Below, one piece after another: positions 10,068 through 20,786 of a DNA stretch of 64,000 bases. The first letter of the stretch is position 1; each line of letters starts with the position of its first letter. The notes beneath the pieces were generated by a model that saw nothing but the letters and a program-made list of their open reading frames with translations, had not been told where the DNA came from and made no database searches. The stretch is from Lucinisca nassula (Eukaryota > Mollusca > Bivalvia > Lucinida > Lucinidae): contig OY757013.1 of assembly GCA_963580285.1 (NCBI GenBank), forward strand, positions 151,083,900-151,147,899. Direction: 5' to 3'. Position numbers and translations under genes: made by a program.

Positions 10068-10655
10068 TAGAAGTAAAACAAAGATCAGGAATCGATACAA
10101 TTAACTTACTCCACCCACCAAAGACACCAAAGGGAAAGAAATGCAAACATTAAGCGACCAGACCATAATGGAAACCTAAACAAAGGAAGGCCATAAGGAC
10201 AGTTACTTTCCCACAAAATGGCCATATGGCCATCCAAAATTAAAAGACACAAGTGATACACACAGTAAGTAACAAACAACAACATAAATAAATCGCCACA
10301 GAAGAGCCGCCTTGGAACGGTCAGTGAAAAGATTCCCCTGTGGGTGGGGGGGGGGCTTAAATAGATTTTACGTGGCCATAATCCTCGCCCTTACTTCCGT
10401 CGCAATTTAGACAAATAATTTGTTCAGTCCGCATGAAGGCCTCCTAACTCATCAGTGCAACATCTCCGTGAACACAAAAAATAAAAAAAACACAGAGGTG
10501 AGACAACGGTGAGGACTCGACAGCAAGAAACCACTGAAATGCTGGAGCAAAAGAAAACCAACAGTTAGACTCCGATGGGCCCGCCCGACCAGAGACAGAG
10601 CATCAGGCACCAACCAACATTACCAAGAATTAGATCTCTCTAATTCTCAATAAGC
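10068..10655 (-). mobile_element. 3' terminal repeat and UTR of the minus-strand PLE
   Basis: Begins at GTAGAAGTAAAACAAAG (the common PLE 3' terminus in reverse) and runs to the stop codon of the PLE ORF. It is repeated at the 5' end of the same element (13363-13736), so the two form the terminal repeats (pseudo-LTRs) typical of PLEs. A poly-G tract lies near 10346-10355. Confidence 0.8.
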
Positions 10656-10657
10656 CT

Positions 10658-11872
10658 TTACGTTGGAGCCGTCATAGAATCTGAGGCCTGACCCACCAGC
10701 GTGCAATTAAAGAGGGAAGCAAAGTTGCCAACCGTGATTGGGTTAACTACCATGCATGCAGTCTGTCGTATAACATCCATGTTGTACCCAATCTTTTTAT
10801 ATCGAAGAATGATTTTACGAAATTGGGTGCTGAAGTCATTGCGGTTACATATTTTTCTGAATTTATATACTAAGTCACCATAAAATTCGGGTTCCGATAG
10901 ACCTTGTTGCAGAAGAGATTTAAGTCCAATATTGAATTTTGAAATTAAATCAGAATGGCGTCTATAAAATTTTGAAAATGCTTTGCGTAGTTTATGGTAC
11001 CGATAACCCTGATTAAGGAGTTTAGCCGTTAATAATTTATTACGAGTGTTGAAGTCAGTTACATGACTACACACTCTAGCAAATCGAATTAATTGCGAAA
11101 TATAAACGCCATAGGATGGCGCACGAGGAACATCACCATCCAAAATAGGAAAATTTACAATCTCAAAATCAAAGTCATCGCGTTTATCATAAATTTTGCA
11201 CGAAACAAACCCATCTACAATAGATAGATGTAAATCAAAAAACGGGGCCTCGGTATCAGAAGAATTTGCTTTATTTAATTGAAGTTCTGGGCGGTAAATC
11301 TGACTGATCAAACCATCGAAATAGGTATTATCAATATTTAATAAATCATCTAAATATCTAGAAGTGGAGCTAAAAGCTTCAATAATTTCAGATTGGTTAT
11401 CAATGGAAAGCGACAACATGAAGTCTCTTTCATAACAATACAAGAACAGATCAGCCACAAGAGGTGCGCAATTCGTACCTATCGGAATGCCCACAATTTG
11501 TCTAAATAACTTAGTACCGAATCTAATATAAATATTGTCAAGTAGAAAGGTGAGGGCAACACACACTTTCTGACATGACCACAGTGTATAATTCTTATGC
11601 TCTTTAGAAGTGAAAAATGCATTTCTGACATTACATGCAAGATAGAGAGAATCTTCTCGGTGAAAAGCCCATTCAATTAAATCATTAAGCTTTTCTTTTA
11701 TAAGATTATGAGGAAGTGTTGTGTAAAGAGTGGAAAAATCGTAAGTAGACAGACTTGAAGCACGAAAATGTCTGGATTTCAATTTATTCAAAACCTCATT
11801 CGAATTTTTTATAGACCAAAACAGATTTCTTCCTGATCTCTCAAAGACTTTATCACAATATTTAATCACATA
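10658..11872 (-). pseudogene. Penelope-like RT, catalytic and C-terminal part
   Basis: A 403-residue open frame covering most of a PLE reverse transcriptase. Motif A is STYDFSTLYTTLPHNLI, motif B is VGIPIGTNCAPLVADLF and motif C is RYLDDLLNIDN, all with intact catalytic aspartates. The C-terminal domain runs to the end motif DSMTAPT. I see no GIY-YIG endonuclease. The frame starts abruptly because 11873-12118 is an inserted PLE terminal fragment in the opposite orientation. Upstream of that insertion the reading frame resumes in the 12119-13204 segment. The segment is intact in itself but separated from its N-terminal half, so the copy is broken. Confidence 0.88.
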
Positions 11873-12118
11873 AGGCGGCTCTTCTGTGGCGATTTATTTA
11901 TGTTGTTTGTTACTTACTCGGTGTATCACTTGTGTCTTTTGGTTTTGGATGGCCATATGGCCATTTTGTGGGAAAGTAACTGTCCTTATGGCCTTCCTTT
12001 GTTTAGGTTTCCATTATGGTCTGGTCGCTTAATGTTTGTATTTCTTTCCCTTTGGTGTCTTTTATGGGTGGAGTAAGTTAATTGTATCAATTCCTGATCT
12101 TTGTTTTACTTCTACTTT
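11873..12118 (+). mobile_element. PLE terminal fragment inserted antisense in the PLE RT gene
   Basis: Starts at AAGGCGGCTCTTCTG and ends at TTACTTCTACTTT, a 5'-truncated piece of the PLE terminal repeat on the plus strand, inside the minus-strand RT coding region. On both sides the RT frame can be read (LLTSCLTAIK before, IKYCDKVFERSG after). A few bases of the target appear to be lost and no clear target duplication is seen. Confidence 0.8.
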
Positions 12119-13204
12119 AATAGCAGTAAGACAGGAAGTTAATAATTTAGAAAGTTCAGTGGTAGTGCAAGAGCTAGAATTTGCAATAAACCGTGCTTTG
12201 TAATGTCTTTTATGAAGTTTTGGTAGCCAGTATAGCGTAGGAAGCTTGTCTTGGCCTTCGGTAACACACACAGCAAACTTGGTGGCTGAATGACAAATAT
12301 GTTTCTCTACTATAACTCTCTCTTCAGCTAAAGGCTGAAGTTCATAGGCCTTAGTACCACCAAGCTCCTGCTTAAGCGTGTTAACGTAGTGGAGCCGTCA
12401 CACAACGACGACATTGTTAGCGGCCTTGTCTGCAGGGGCCAAAACAAACTTCTTATGAAATTCTTGAATACCTAGCTTAAGATGACGTAAAGACGTCTTA
12501 GGCTTAGGAGGTAATAAGTTAGTATTTTGAGAATAGAAAGAAATGCGTTTATTCACTAGTTTTAAAATGCTTAGGTTCCAGTCCTTAAGGGCTTTATGCT
12601 CAACATACTCTCGCTTACACCATCGATTACCAAATTCATTCAAGGAAGCAGCGATTTCATCTCTACATTTACTGAAATCAATTTTAGAAGGAAACCGATA
12701 TTTCGGTCCTTTAGAAATTATATTCCTTATCCTAGAATCAGGAATAATTTTCAAATTGCCAGTAATTACATGACCAGCAGCAGGATAGCAATACACTGAA
12801 TTTTTATAATCACATGAATCAGGAGTATTAGTATCAATATCAAGATCTGAAACAAGTTTATTAAAATTAAAATTGATAGATCTAACAGGTTTGTTATATT
12901 TATAGCAAATTATAGGTGTTTCAGTATTTTGAAAATAAGCAGGAATTAAAGAAAGCACAGAGCTCTCACGGAAGATACTGGGCAGATCTATAAAATCCAT
13001 ACCATTATTAATGAAGGATATTTTGAAGAAATGGCGTTTATGATTAATTTCAGAATCAATGTAAGGACGGAGAGTATGCTGAGTATAGCCTCTAGTTAAG
13101 AGAGCCGCATCATATAACTGACTAGAACTATCGTAGAACTTATTCGCCTCGGTGTCCAGAAGACGTAAAACAGAAACGGGTAATGAACTTAAAAATGAAA
13201 GCAT
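12119..13204 (-). pseudogene. Penelope-like element N-terminal coding half
   Basis: Reading leftwards from the ATG at 13204, the frame gives 268 residues to a stop at 12398. The N-terminal PLE domain includes a Cys-containing block CDYKNSVYCYPAAGHVITG and ends with FVLAPADKAANNVVVV. The stop is a TGA directly after VVVV. The same frame then continues through RLHYVNTLKQELGG and LPTLYWLPKLHK to LTAIK, where it is cut by the 11873-12118 insertion. A TGG-to-TGA change (Trp to stop) is the simplest explanation, since tryptophan fits that place in the PLE protein; this is inference. The element is thus inactivated by one nonsense codon and one insertion, with little other damage. Confidence 0.85.
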
Positions 13205-13362
13205 AGAGTGGCGTCCATGATTTAATAATATAATAGACAGTCACTTAAGTCTAGTATTGTTTCGTTTAAACGCACGTAGTTTACGTTTAAAGTTACCATT
13301 TTTCGTGGTGCCGTGAGATCTAGTTCTGCCTTTTCGACATTCCAGGAGCGAGAAAATATCAA

Positions 13363-13736
13363 AGTAGAAGTAAAACAAAGATCAGGAATTGATACAATTA
13401 ACTTACTCCACCCATAAAAGACACCAAAGGGAAAGAAATACAAACATTAAGCGACCAGACCATAATGGAAACCTAAACAAAGGAAGGCCATAAGGACAGT
13501 TACTTTCCCACAAAATGGCCATATGGCCATCCAAAAACAAAAGACACAAGTGATACACACAGTAAGTAACAAACAACAACATAAATAAATCGCCACAGAA
13601 GAGCCGCCTTGGAACGGTCAGTGGAAGATTTCCACTGGGGGGCTTAAATCGATTTTACGTGGCCACAATCCTCGCCCTTACTTCCGTCGCGATTTAGACA
13701 AATAATTTGTTCAGTCCGCATGAAGGCCTCCTAATC
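13363..13736 (-). mobile_element. 5' terminal repeat of the minus-strand PLE
   Basis: Nearly identical to 10068-10440, same orientation. Its outer edge in PLE sense is TTAGGAGGCCTTCATGCGG, followed inwards by the hairpin CAGTGGAA...TTCCACTG and ending at CTTCTACTTT. The 13205-13362 leader between this repeat and the ORF carries a basic reading frame, but no clear start codon. Confidence 0.75.
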
Positions 13737-14025
13737 AAAGTCCGGCATTCTAGAAATATTACCCTCATGATAAATGTTGTCATTAAATCCCAGTGGAAAA
13801 GGTGTCTGTAAACATTTAATCCATTTCAGTTCAGCCTCCTGTTTTTTTTATAATTTTGAATCTAGATGTAGAATGTGCATCGTAATAAAGTTTTTCCACT
13901 GGTTGTATAACAATGTTATTTACAGAATGACCTGTACGTCGAAAGGGACGGTACAAGAAAGTGTCAGTTTTCTTAGGCTTACTCATTCTACGTTCTCTTT
14001 TATCAATGTTGTTTGTTTGTATTGG

Positions 14026-14260
14026 AGTTCAACGGCCCAGTCAACACTATTTTAGGTCATTTTTTGAGCCGGTCAGATTATCTATCCACACTTCCCTTTG
14101 GTGTCTTTTATGGGTGGAGTAAGTTAATTGTATCAATTCCTGATCTTTGTTTTACTTCTACTTTTTATACCTGAGCGGTTAACCAGTACAGTGCACATTC
14201 TTTCGCCAGAAAACTCTCTTTCATTCAAGAAAAGCTAAAAAGCATATAAATATGTAATTA
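14026..14260 (-). repeat. tRNA-derived SINE 3' part, split by a PLE fragment
   Basis: 14033-14088 and 14166-14225 are two parts of the 3' half of the SINE seen complete at 62148-62453 (AACGGCCCAGTCAACAC, then GTGCACATTCTTT). Between them sits a 5'-truncated PLE end (14089-14165) that begins CCCTTTGGTGTC and ends TTCTACTTT. About 13 SINE bases are missing at the junction. Confidence 0.65.
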
Positions 14261-14333
14261 GGCCGATTTTACCAATTTAATTTTCCTTTATTTGTTGAAG
14301 TAAAGGCGGGGTAATACAACATTTTTACCCGAA

Positions 14334-14473
14334 ATGTCCTTATGGCCTTCCTTTGTTTAGGTTTCCATTATGGTCTGGTCGCTTAATGTTTGTATTTCTT
14401 TCCCTTTGGTGTCTTTTATGGGTGGAGTAAGTTAATTGTATCAATTCCTGATCTTTGTTTTACTTCTACTTTT
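14334..14473 (+). mobile_element. 5'-truncated PLE terminal fragment
   Basis: Starts GTCCTTATGGCCTTCC and ends TTACTTCTACTTT, identical in most positions to 12035-12118 and 1140-1275. Both this copy and 14089-14165 are followed by TTATACC(CC)TGAG, which suggests similar insertion targets or a local duplication. Confidence 0.7.
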
Positions 14474-14535
14474 TATACCCCTGAGATACAAGGTAGAAAT
14501 GATTTCGGATAAATTCACAAATTGGACATCTCGGA

Positions 14536-15862
14536 ATCAGAATCAGAATTGTTACTGGTGACACGTCAAATGACATTCATACACCAGGACATGGGATATG
14601 GGAAGTTAGTGCCCAGCTCTAACCAAAGAGGTAAACTTAGTTACACAGTCATCAGCATCTTCAGCTGTCGAAATAATTGAATCTGGAAGGGCATTCCAAT
14701 CTCTAATGGTTCGGGGGGAAGAACGATTCTTTATAAATGTCAGTTCTTGCAGTAAGGGTCTGAAACGCCAATGAATGGTGATTTCTACAGTGCCTAGTCG
14801 GGGGGACAAGGTCATCTGTTGGAATGCTAGCAGCACCCTTTAGACCTTTGCATAAAAGGATGAACCTACTGTCTTTCCTCCTTTTCTTGAGAGACTCCCA
14901 TTTTAATTTTCCAAGTATTCCAGTCATGCTCCCAGTTTCAAAGCAGAAACTGCCTGTTACAAATCTAGCAGCTCTATTCTGAACTTTTTCAATTTATTCA
15001 TTAAGGACCACTCCACTAGGGTCCCAGATACAACTGCCATATTCCAAGATTGGACGAACAAGACCTTTATATGCTGTCAATTTTACATCCTGTGGGCACT
15101 GATGAAGATTACGCCTCAGGAAACCAAGTATTCTATTTGCCTTAGTACACATGTTGCTAATATGAGTATTCCATCGCAAGTTGTGTGTGATTGTCACACC
15201 AAGGTATTAAATGGAGTCCACATTCTCGAGGACCGTTCCCTCTAAGGTGTAAGAAGCCTAATCTTTATAAGATCTCTTCCTAGTTATTTGTATAATGTTG
15301 CATTTAACTGGCTGAAATCTCATGCCCCATTTTCGGGCCCAACATCATAATCTATCTATGTCATTCTGAAGTTTCAGTGAGTCATCTGTATCTCTAATTT
15401 CCCGGTAGCAAACCCAGTCGTCTGCGAACAGTCTTATTTCTGAGTCAAAGCCAGTGGGAATTTCGTTGATGTACATGGAGAATAACAGTGGACCAAGAAC
15501 AGTCCCGTGTGGGACTCCAAACAGAACTGGAGCCCACTCTGAAGATTCGCCATTAACAACAACACGCTGTTTTCTGTAGCAAAGAAAGGAATCTATCCAT
15601 TTGAGAGTCCCCCCCACCCCTCCCCCCCCCCGAATTCCGTAACCAAATAACTTAGATTTAAGAAGTTCATGAGATGGGGTGTCAAAAGCCTTCTCAAAGT
15701 CCAGAATAAATGTGTCCACCTGCCCCCCCTCCCCCCCCCCTTGTCCAAGATTTTTGTCGTTAATAACTGCTCAGCTGAGTTTCAAAACTATGCCTTTTCC
15801 TAAATGCATGTTGTCTGTCTGACAAAAGTTTATGTTCATCCAAGTGGGCCATGATGTTCGAA
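14536..15862 (-). pseudogene. Jockey/CR1-like non-LTR retrotransposon, 3' half
   Basis: The minus strand reads broken segments of a non-LTR RT: AHLDEHKLLSDRQHAFRK (about 15800), ILDFEKAFDTPSHELL with the catalytic Asp of motif A, GVPHGTVLGPLLFSMYINE, then the FADD box (15430). C-terminal blocks follow (GFLRRNLHQCPQDVK, then ESFFPPNHRDWNALPDS near 14700). There are several frameshifts, and two C-rich homopolymer runs (15607-15634 and 15720-15741) inflate the coding sequence. The 3' end has a short GATTCT repeat near 14536-14550. The 5' continuation is at 16791-17215, displaced by the insertion below. Confidence 0.85.
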
Positions 15863-15865
15863 CAG

Positions 15866-16790
15866 AAAGTTGGCTACCTGGGAAGAGGCATGGCTCATGA
15901 AATTTAATGTCGCCAAATGTCACTCTATGAGAGTGACAAGGCACCCCCCACATAAACAGATGGTCCATGGTTATACATTACATAACCAGGTTTTAGAGAA
16001 CGTTTCTTCTGCTAAATACTTAGGAGTTCAAATCACTGATGACCTCGAGTGGGGTCAACACATTAATGAGATAACTAGTAAGGCTACTAAGACACTCGGT
16101 TTCCTTCGTAGAAATTTGGCCTTCGCACCGAGGGAAACCAAGGATGCTGCATACAAAACCTTAGTCCGCCCCAAGCTTGAATATGCAGCTCCAGTTTGGA
16201 TGCCCTATCATCAAAAGGAGACTGATAGAATAGAAAAAGTTCAGAGGACTGCTGCTCGCTGGACCTGCAGACGTTGGCGCAACCAAAGTCACGTTGGAGA
16301 GATGCTTGAAGAACTCCAGTGGCCGACTCTGCAGGAAAGGCGAGAGCAGGCTTCGCTGACTCTATTCTATAAAATCCACAATAATTTAGCCATTATAGAT
16401 AAGAGTAGGTACCTATCTGAAGCTGGTGGAGGATGTAGGAGAACCAGGTCCCATCCCTTTCAGTATCACCGTCCTAATGCTTATACGGATGGTTTTAAGA
16501 GTTCTTTTTTCCCCAGGACAATTGCAACTTGGAATGGCCTTAGAATCGAAGCTATCTCTTCTGAGACAGTTGATGGGTTTAAGGCCAAAATATAATATCC
16601 TAGGGTTGGGCAGGGGATAGGCATGGATTCCTTCCCCTGATGGCTTCTTGTAAATAGTTTTAATCTGCTGGTGGCTGTGTCACAAAGCTCTTTTTGGGGG
16701 TGGGGATTGAAAACATTTGTGCCACACCCCAAACCTGTTATCATGGTCAGAATTGACCGAAAACAGTATCGGGAGAAAGAAAGAAAGAAA
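15866..16790 (+). pseudogene. Second non-LTR retrotransposon, nested in the first
   Basis: A 5'-truncated plus-strand element. Its frame (ATG at 15870 to about 16595) covers only the region after the RT catalytic core: LATWEEAWLMKFNVAKCH, the SSAKYLGVQITDDLEWG block, GFLRRNLAFAPRETKDAAYK, and the C-terminal FFPRTIATWNGLR. It ends in a 3' UTR and a (GAAA)n tail at 16773-16790. The interrupted host LINE reads CKLLEHIV on one side and CSNIMAHLDEH on the other, so both edges are known to within a few bases. It is a different family from the host LINE: alignable domains but diverged sequence. Confidence 0.85.
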
Positions 16791-17215
16791 GACTATATGT
16801 TCAAGCAATTTACACAGAACACGTCAGAGACACAGGGTGATAATTACGGGCAAGAGCCCTATCTCATTTTTGGAAGAGTGGACAAATGTTCGCTAAGAGC
16901 CATTCTCTGGGGATTTCATCCGTAACAAGTGACTAGTGAAACAGGTGTGCAAAAACTGGACCTAACTCATTTGCTAGTTCCTTCAGGACTCTAGGATAAA
17001 GTTCATCAGGTCCTAAGGCTTTACTGGGGTTTAAGCCTTGAAGTAACTTCATTACTCCTGCAGCTGACACAGCAATATTATCCATGAATGGGGCCGATCT
17101 TCCAGTCAATGGAACCGCCGTGAACTCAGTTTTATTAAACGCATCATTGAATTGGCCAACGAGTTCCTCTGCCCTTTCAGAGTCTGATTCAGCAACCCCG
17201 GAACAAAATATACCT
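16791..17215 (-). pseudogene. Jockey/CR1-like non-LTR retrotransposon, 5' part
   Basis: Reading leftwards: ESDSERAEELVGQFNDAFN, then GLNPSKALGPDELYPRVLKE and LANELGPVFAHLFH. After a stop near 16930 the recognisable IPREWLLANICPLF and NYHPVSLTC follow, up to LLEHIV at 16791. This is the region just before and at the start of the RT domain. It joins the 14536-15862 segment once the nested element is removed. The element is 5'-truncated near 17215. Confidence 0.8.
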
Positions 17216-17638
17216 AAATAAGAATAAAAATACATAAATGTATAAGAAAAACATGAAAATTGTTTAAAACAACTTCGTATAACTGAATTAGGACCAAAAC
17301 AAAATTTTGGATCAGGATTTTCGTATCGCGATCGGGGTCGGTGTTTCATACCCGACCACATGTATTGGAAGATAGACATGTTAGTGAACTGTCTTGCCGA
17401 TAAGGACCAAATCCAACACCGGTGTGCCGGAAGCTTGTCTTGCAGGTGCTTCATCCGGGCAACCGTTGTTACCAACAACATAATGGCGGCCTACATGCTG
17501 CAGACGGTTCTATAAACAATATTTATTTTGCAGCCTGCCCTTTGTTGTACAGGTTTTAGAAATATAAAGGCATTGAAAAGTAAAATAATAAATAGAACAA
17601 CGTCTGTTTGAAGCTGTTTCATACCATCAGAGCGCAAA
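17216..17638 (+). promoter_or_regulatory. Presumed promoter and 5' leader of the dynein gene
   Basis: This is the interval between the LINE remnant and the first dynein ATG. It contains a possible RFX X-box (GTTACC at 17468-17473 directly followed by AACAAC at 17474-17479, one mismatch in the second half-site) and the string ATAATGGCGGCC at 17480-17491, a YY1-like ATGGCGGC. The ATG in that string would open a 10-codon upstream ORF ending at 17514. No TATA box is clear. An in-frame TGA at 17609-17611 closes the frame upstream of the main ATG. Confidence 0.45.
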
Positions 17639-18163
17639 ATGGATGAAAGACACTGGTGGATTGCAGGAAAAATCCAAGAGACCTTCAAAATTGGCGGTTA
17701 TGATAATCCAACTGTTTGGGAAGACTTCATAACTGAGGAACATACTCTGGCAAAGATAAACAAATTTCTCAAATCAGGTGGACCATGTCGGCTATTCTTT
17801 TATTGCGAAAAACCAGAGTCTGGTGCTTTGACTACAAAGGACCTCCATGTTACAGGCACCTTAGCCTCATTGAAAGACACAAATTTAGAAAGAGTGAATA
17901 TTTTATATTTTTTGAGAAACAGAGTTGACAAAGATGTTGATGGTACACGGATGGAGAGGGATGTATTTTGTGGGGAACTTAAACATAATACAATTGAGAC
18001 ACTGACAACCCTTTTATCAGATGTTTATATTCCCCTTGTGAAAGCACAGAAAGAGTGGGGAGAATGCAACCAGGAGGGGCAGATGCATCTGATGCACAAC
18101 ATGGATAAGTTCTTGACAGCTTTAAATGAATCAACAGCCTCAATGCAATCATCTAAACAAATG
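17639..18163 (+). CDS. DNAH5/8-like: Axonemal dynein heavy chain, exon 1
   Basis: Encodes 175 residues starting at ATG 17639, which has A at -3 and G at +4. An in-frame TGA at 17609 excludes a longer N-terminus in this exon. The protein begins MDERHWWIAGKIQETF and contains CRLFFYCEKPESG, then VNILYFLRNRVDKD and VFCGELKHNTIETL, then LLSDVYIPLVKAQKEWG. This pattern is typical of the extreme N-terminus of axonemal dynein heavy chain tails. The exon ends after SSKQM at a donor GTAAAC (18164), phase 0. The dynein tail binds intermediate chains and docks the outer arm on the doublet microtubule. Later exons point to the DNAH5/DNAH8 class. The intron that follows is 7.6 kb. Confidence 0.85.
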
Positions 18164-18281
18164 GTAAACAGGTCTAATGATAGCTAATGAATCTATTATA
18201 GTGTAGTCTGCAAAACCTTAGGGTATAAGTATTTAGCACACTTGTACTGCGTTGCCCGGTCTCCCTGTTTGGTGACTAGAA

Positions 18282-18616
18282 GGAGCCTGATAGCTCGGTG
18301 GTTAGTGCACTTGCCTCTGATGCTAGAGGTCCGGGGTTCGATCCCCGGCAGTGGCGATAAAATTTTGGTGTCCAAACACGCTCCATTGGCATCATTTGCA
18401 GGGATGAATGTCATAAAGTGCACCGTCCTTCAGATGGGGACGTTAACTGGAGGCCCCCTGTGCAGGGAGAACCATCCCCTGTAAAGATCCCTACCGTACA
18501 TTCATGATTATTGTGTAGGCTTTCATCCTGCAAAACCTGGAGTGTATGTAATATACACCTGCGGTAATGGTCAAATGTGACCGACGCAGTATCAGTAGAT
18601 ACTAGATAGATAGACA
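18282..18616 (+). repeat. tRNA-derived SINE
   Basis: The tRNA-like head has an A box (TAGCTCGGTGGTTAGTG, about 18290-18306) and a B box (GGTTCGATCC, 18336-18345). A long body contains CCTTCAGATGGGGACGTTAA and GGAGGCCCCCTGTGCAGG. It ends in a (TAGA)n tail at about 18598-18614. The same body without the head recurs at 38428-38675, so the family is mobile. Confidence 0.8.
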
Positions 18617-20146
18617 AGAGGTGACAAGAAGTGACAAGAGCAATTTTATGATGACAAGAAGTGTTAAAACGCATTTTCGACCCTTTTTAAAAGTAAAATA
18701 TGATATATCAAACATTTTTGCAAGCGTTTGAATTCCTTTTAAGACTCTTATAATGCACTGCAGCTAAGTAATCGAGCCAGAGAAACGCAAACGCTCGCAT
18801 GCATATTAAAGCCTGTAAATGACTACATCCCTATCAAAAACAAAATTAGAACCCCAATTGACCCACTAGAATCAAGCTGGTGACCAGAATGTACACGATG
18901 TGTCTCACTGTCACACAAAATTCCAATAAAGCAGGGCTTCCGTTAGGCGGACGTACGGCGTATATTATGTCCAGAAAACGTTTCTGGACACCCAAATTAA
19001 ACACCAAAGGCGTCCCGTGGACTCCTGAAAAAATCTCTGTACGGCCAAAAATCTTTACTGAGACGTATAAACCCGCCCACTTTTAGCGGTTTGTAAAAAG
19101 TTTACTCCGCCTTCTTAGCTGAAACCGCTTTCTGTGTTTATTGAGTACTAAGGACGTCCCATTTTCTGCCTGCGCGGCATTATAATGACAGTCAGAATCA
19201 CGTGCGCCTGCACACCTTTGATCGTCATCGGTGTGTGAAAAACATGTTGAGTTGATTGCTCGGTGTTTGCATACAATTAAACGGATTAGTAGTTGAGGAT
19301 AAACTATTTATCTCATTGTCGATGCGTGTTTTTTAATCCTGTAAACTTGTTACTGTTTAAATTAAAGCAGGTCGAAATTTAGGTGTTTGGTAGTGAGATT
19401 ATCATAAGCGATACAAAGTGTGACAATAGTTTCAAAGATAGATACACATTTTTTCTTGAGTAAATAGCAGGTGTTCACTAGGTGATATGACAAAAATAAT
19501 TTATAAAATCCCAAAATGTCTCTGCGATCGCTGTTTGATTTTGGCGCCCAGAAAGTACGTAAAACCGGCGAATGTAACCAGTCCGGTTCTTCAGGGTCCG
19601 AGCTGCAGTCTGATCTGTCTGTAAGCCAAAAAGCAAAAAAAAAAAAAAAATACAGCTGGCTTGTCTAAGTCTGCTCCAAATGACCAAAGTTGCACATGTT
19701 TCTGCATGTTTGTCTGAAGCAGTTCCGAATGTTTAGAGTACAATGAAGACTCGAAGCGTATGTTTTGCAAAGTTTGGCAAAAATCTTTTTTTTCTTTACT
19801 TCTTTTTAATCCATATATGACAATGGGTGTCAGGCTTGTTTTATTTGTGTTAAGTTCTACAAACAGTGTGGACAGATCAGACACTATGTTCTGTGGCGTC
19901 TGATCTGGGTCTACACGGTTTGCTAATGACCCAAAAATGGGCCAATAGGCATATATGGGGATGGGTAATGCGACTGTTTTCTTTACTTTTTATTTTTTTT
20001 TTGAGTGGGGGGCGAGGGAGTTTTACTTGGAAAGTTTAAAATTTATACAGGCCAAGCAAAAATATTTTTCTTTTTTGTATGCACTGTACTGACCGCATGT
20101 ATGTCACATAGTTATATGTAGTTTTAACTTCCTCACAGAACTTTGA
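18617..20146. other. Intronic, no recognised gene
   Basis: Unique-looking AT-rich DNA. Poly-A and poly-T runs occur near 19625-19650 and 19985-20000. A short fragment at about 19885-19935 resembles the core shared by the TTAA MITEs (GATCTGGGTCTACACGGTTTGC). Confidence 0.4.
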
Positions 20147-20215
20147 TTGATTATTTTGAGTTTAACGGCCCAGTCAACATTATTCAAGTCATTTTTGAGC
20201 AGGCCAGTTTACCTA
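20147..20215 (-). repeat. SINE 3' fragment
   Basis: Matches the 3' end of the SINE at 62148-62453 in reverse (AACGGCCCAGTCAACATTATT, then GGCCAGTTTACCTATCC). The head is missing. Confidence 0.6.
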
Positions 20216-20786
20216 TCCACACTTAACTATAATTTATCAACGACCTTTGAGAGTTCAACGTTCAAGCGTGGCAAGACAATTCCATGTTTTAAGGGAAGCA
20301 GGTTTCGGATTTCTTTCTTTTTTTTTTTTTTTACAGGATTTGAAAATTATAAATAAGCTTTTTAATAATGCAACTATGTAGAAGTCTTGGCAAAGTGGTT
20401 AGTATGATGCATTACGAATCTCAGTAAAACTATATCTCCCAATGTGAAATCTCAACTGAAATGGGCTACCTAAAGCAAGGGCTAGTCCAAAATTAAAAGT
20501 GCAGTCACGTCTCACTGCGTTTTGAAAGACTATAGCCATCTAAAAGAAAATACAGGTGAATAAAAATGCAAACAAGAGATTCATAGATTAAATAATATAT
20601 ATTTCTTCAAAACAATTTTACGATCCGCAAACACCTTGCTTCAAAATTGGGACTTCCTGAATTTTCCAGTGGGACTTCCAGATTTCAAGGGTAGGAAGGG
20701 TTCCTTCCTGAATTTGGGAGTTAATGGAAGCCCTGATAAATTGTGTATAAACCTTAGCAGAGATTCATATATCAGGCTGCGCATAA

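Noticed and set aside
17482..17514. Alternative translation start of the dynein gene at ATGGCGGCC
   Set aside because: The frame closes after 10 codons (TAA at 17512-17514), so it can only be an upstream ORF.
18282..18356. tRNA gene
   Set aside because: A and B boxes are present, but the sequence runs straight into a SINE body and the anticodon arm is not convincing. The same holds at 25154, 27748, 34266, 46479 and 62148.
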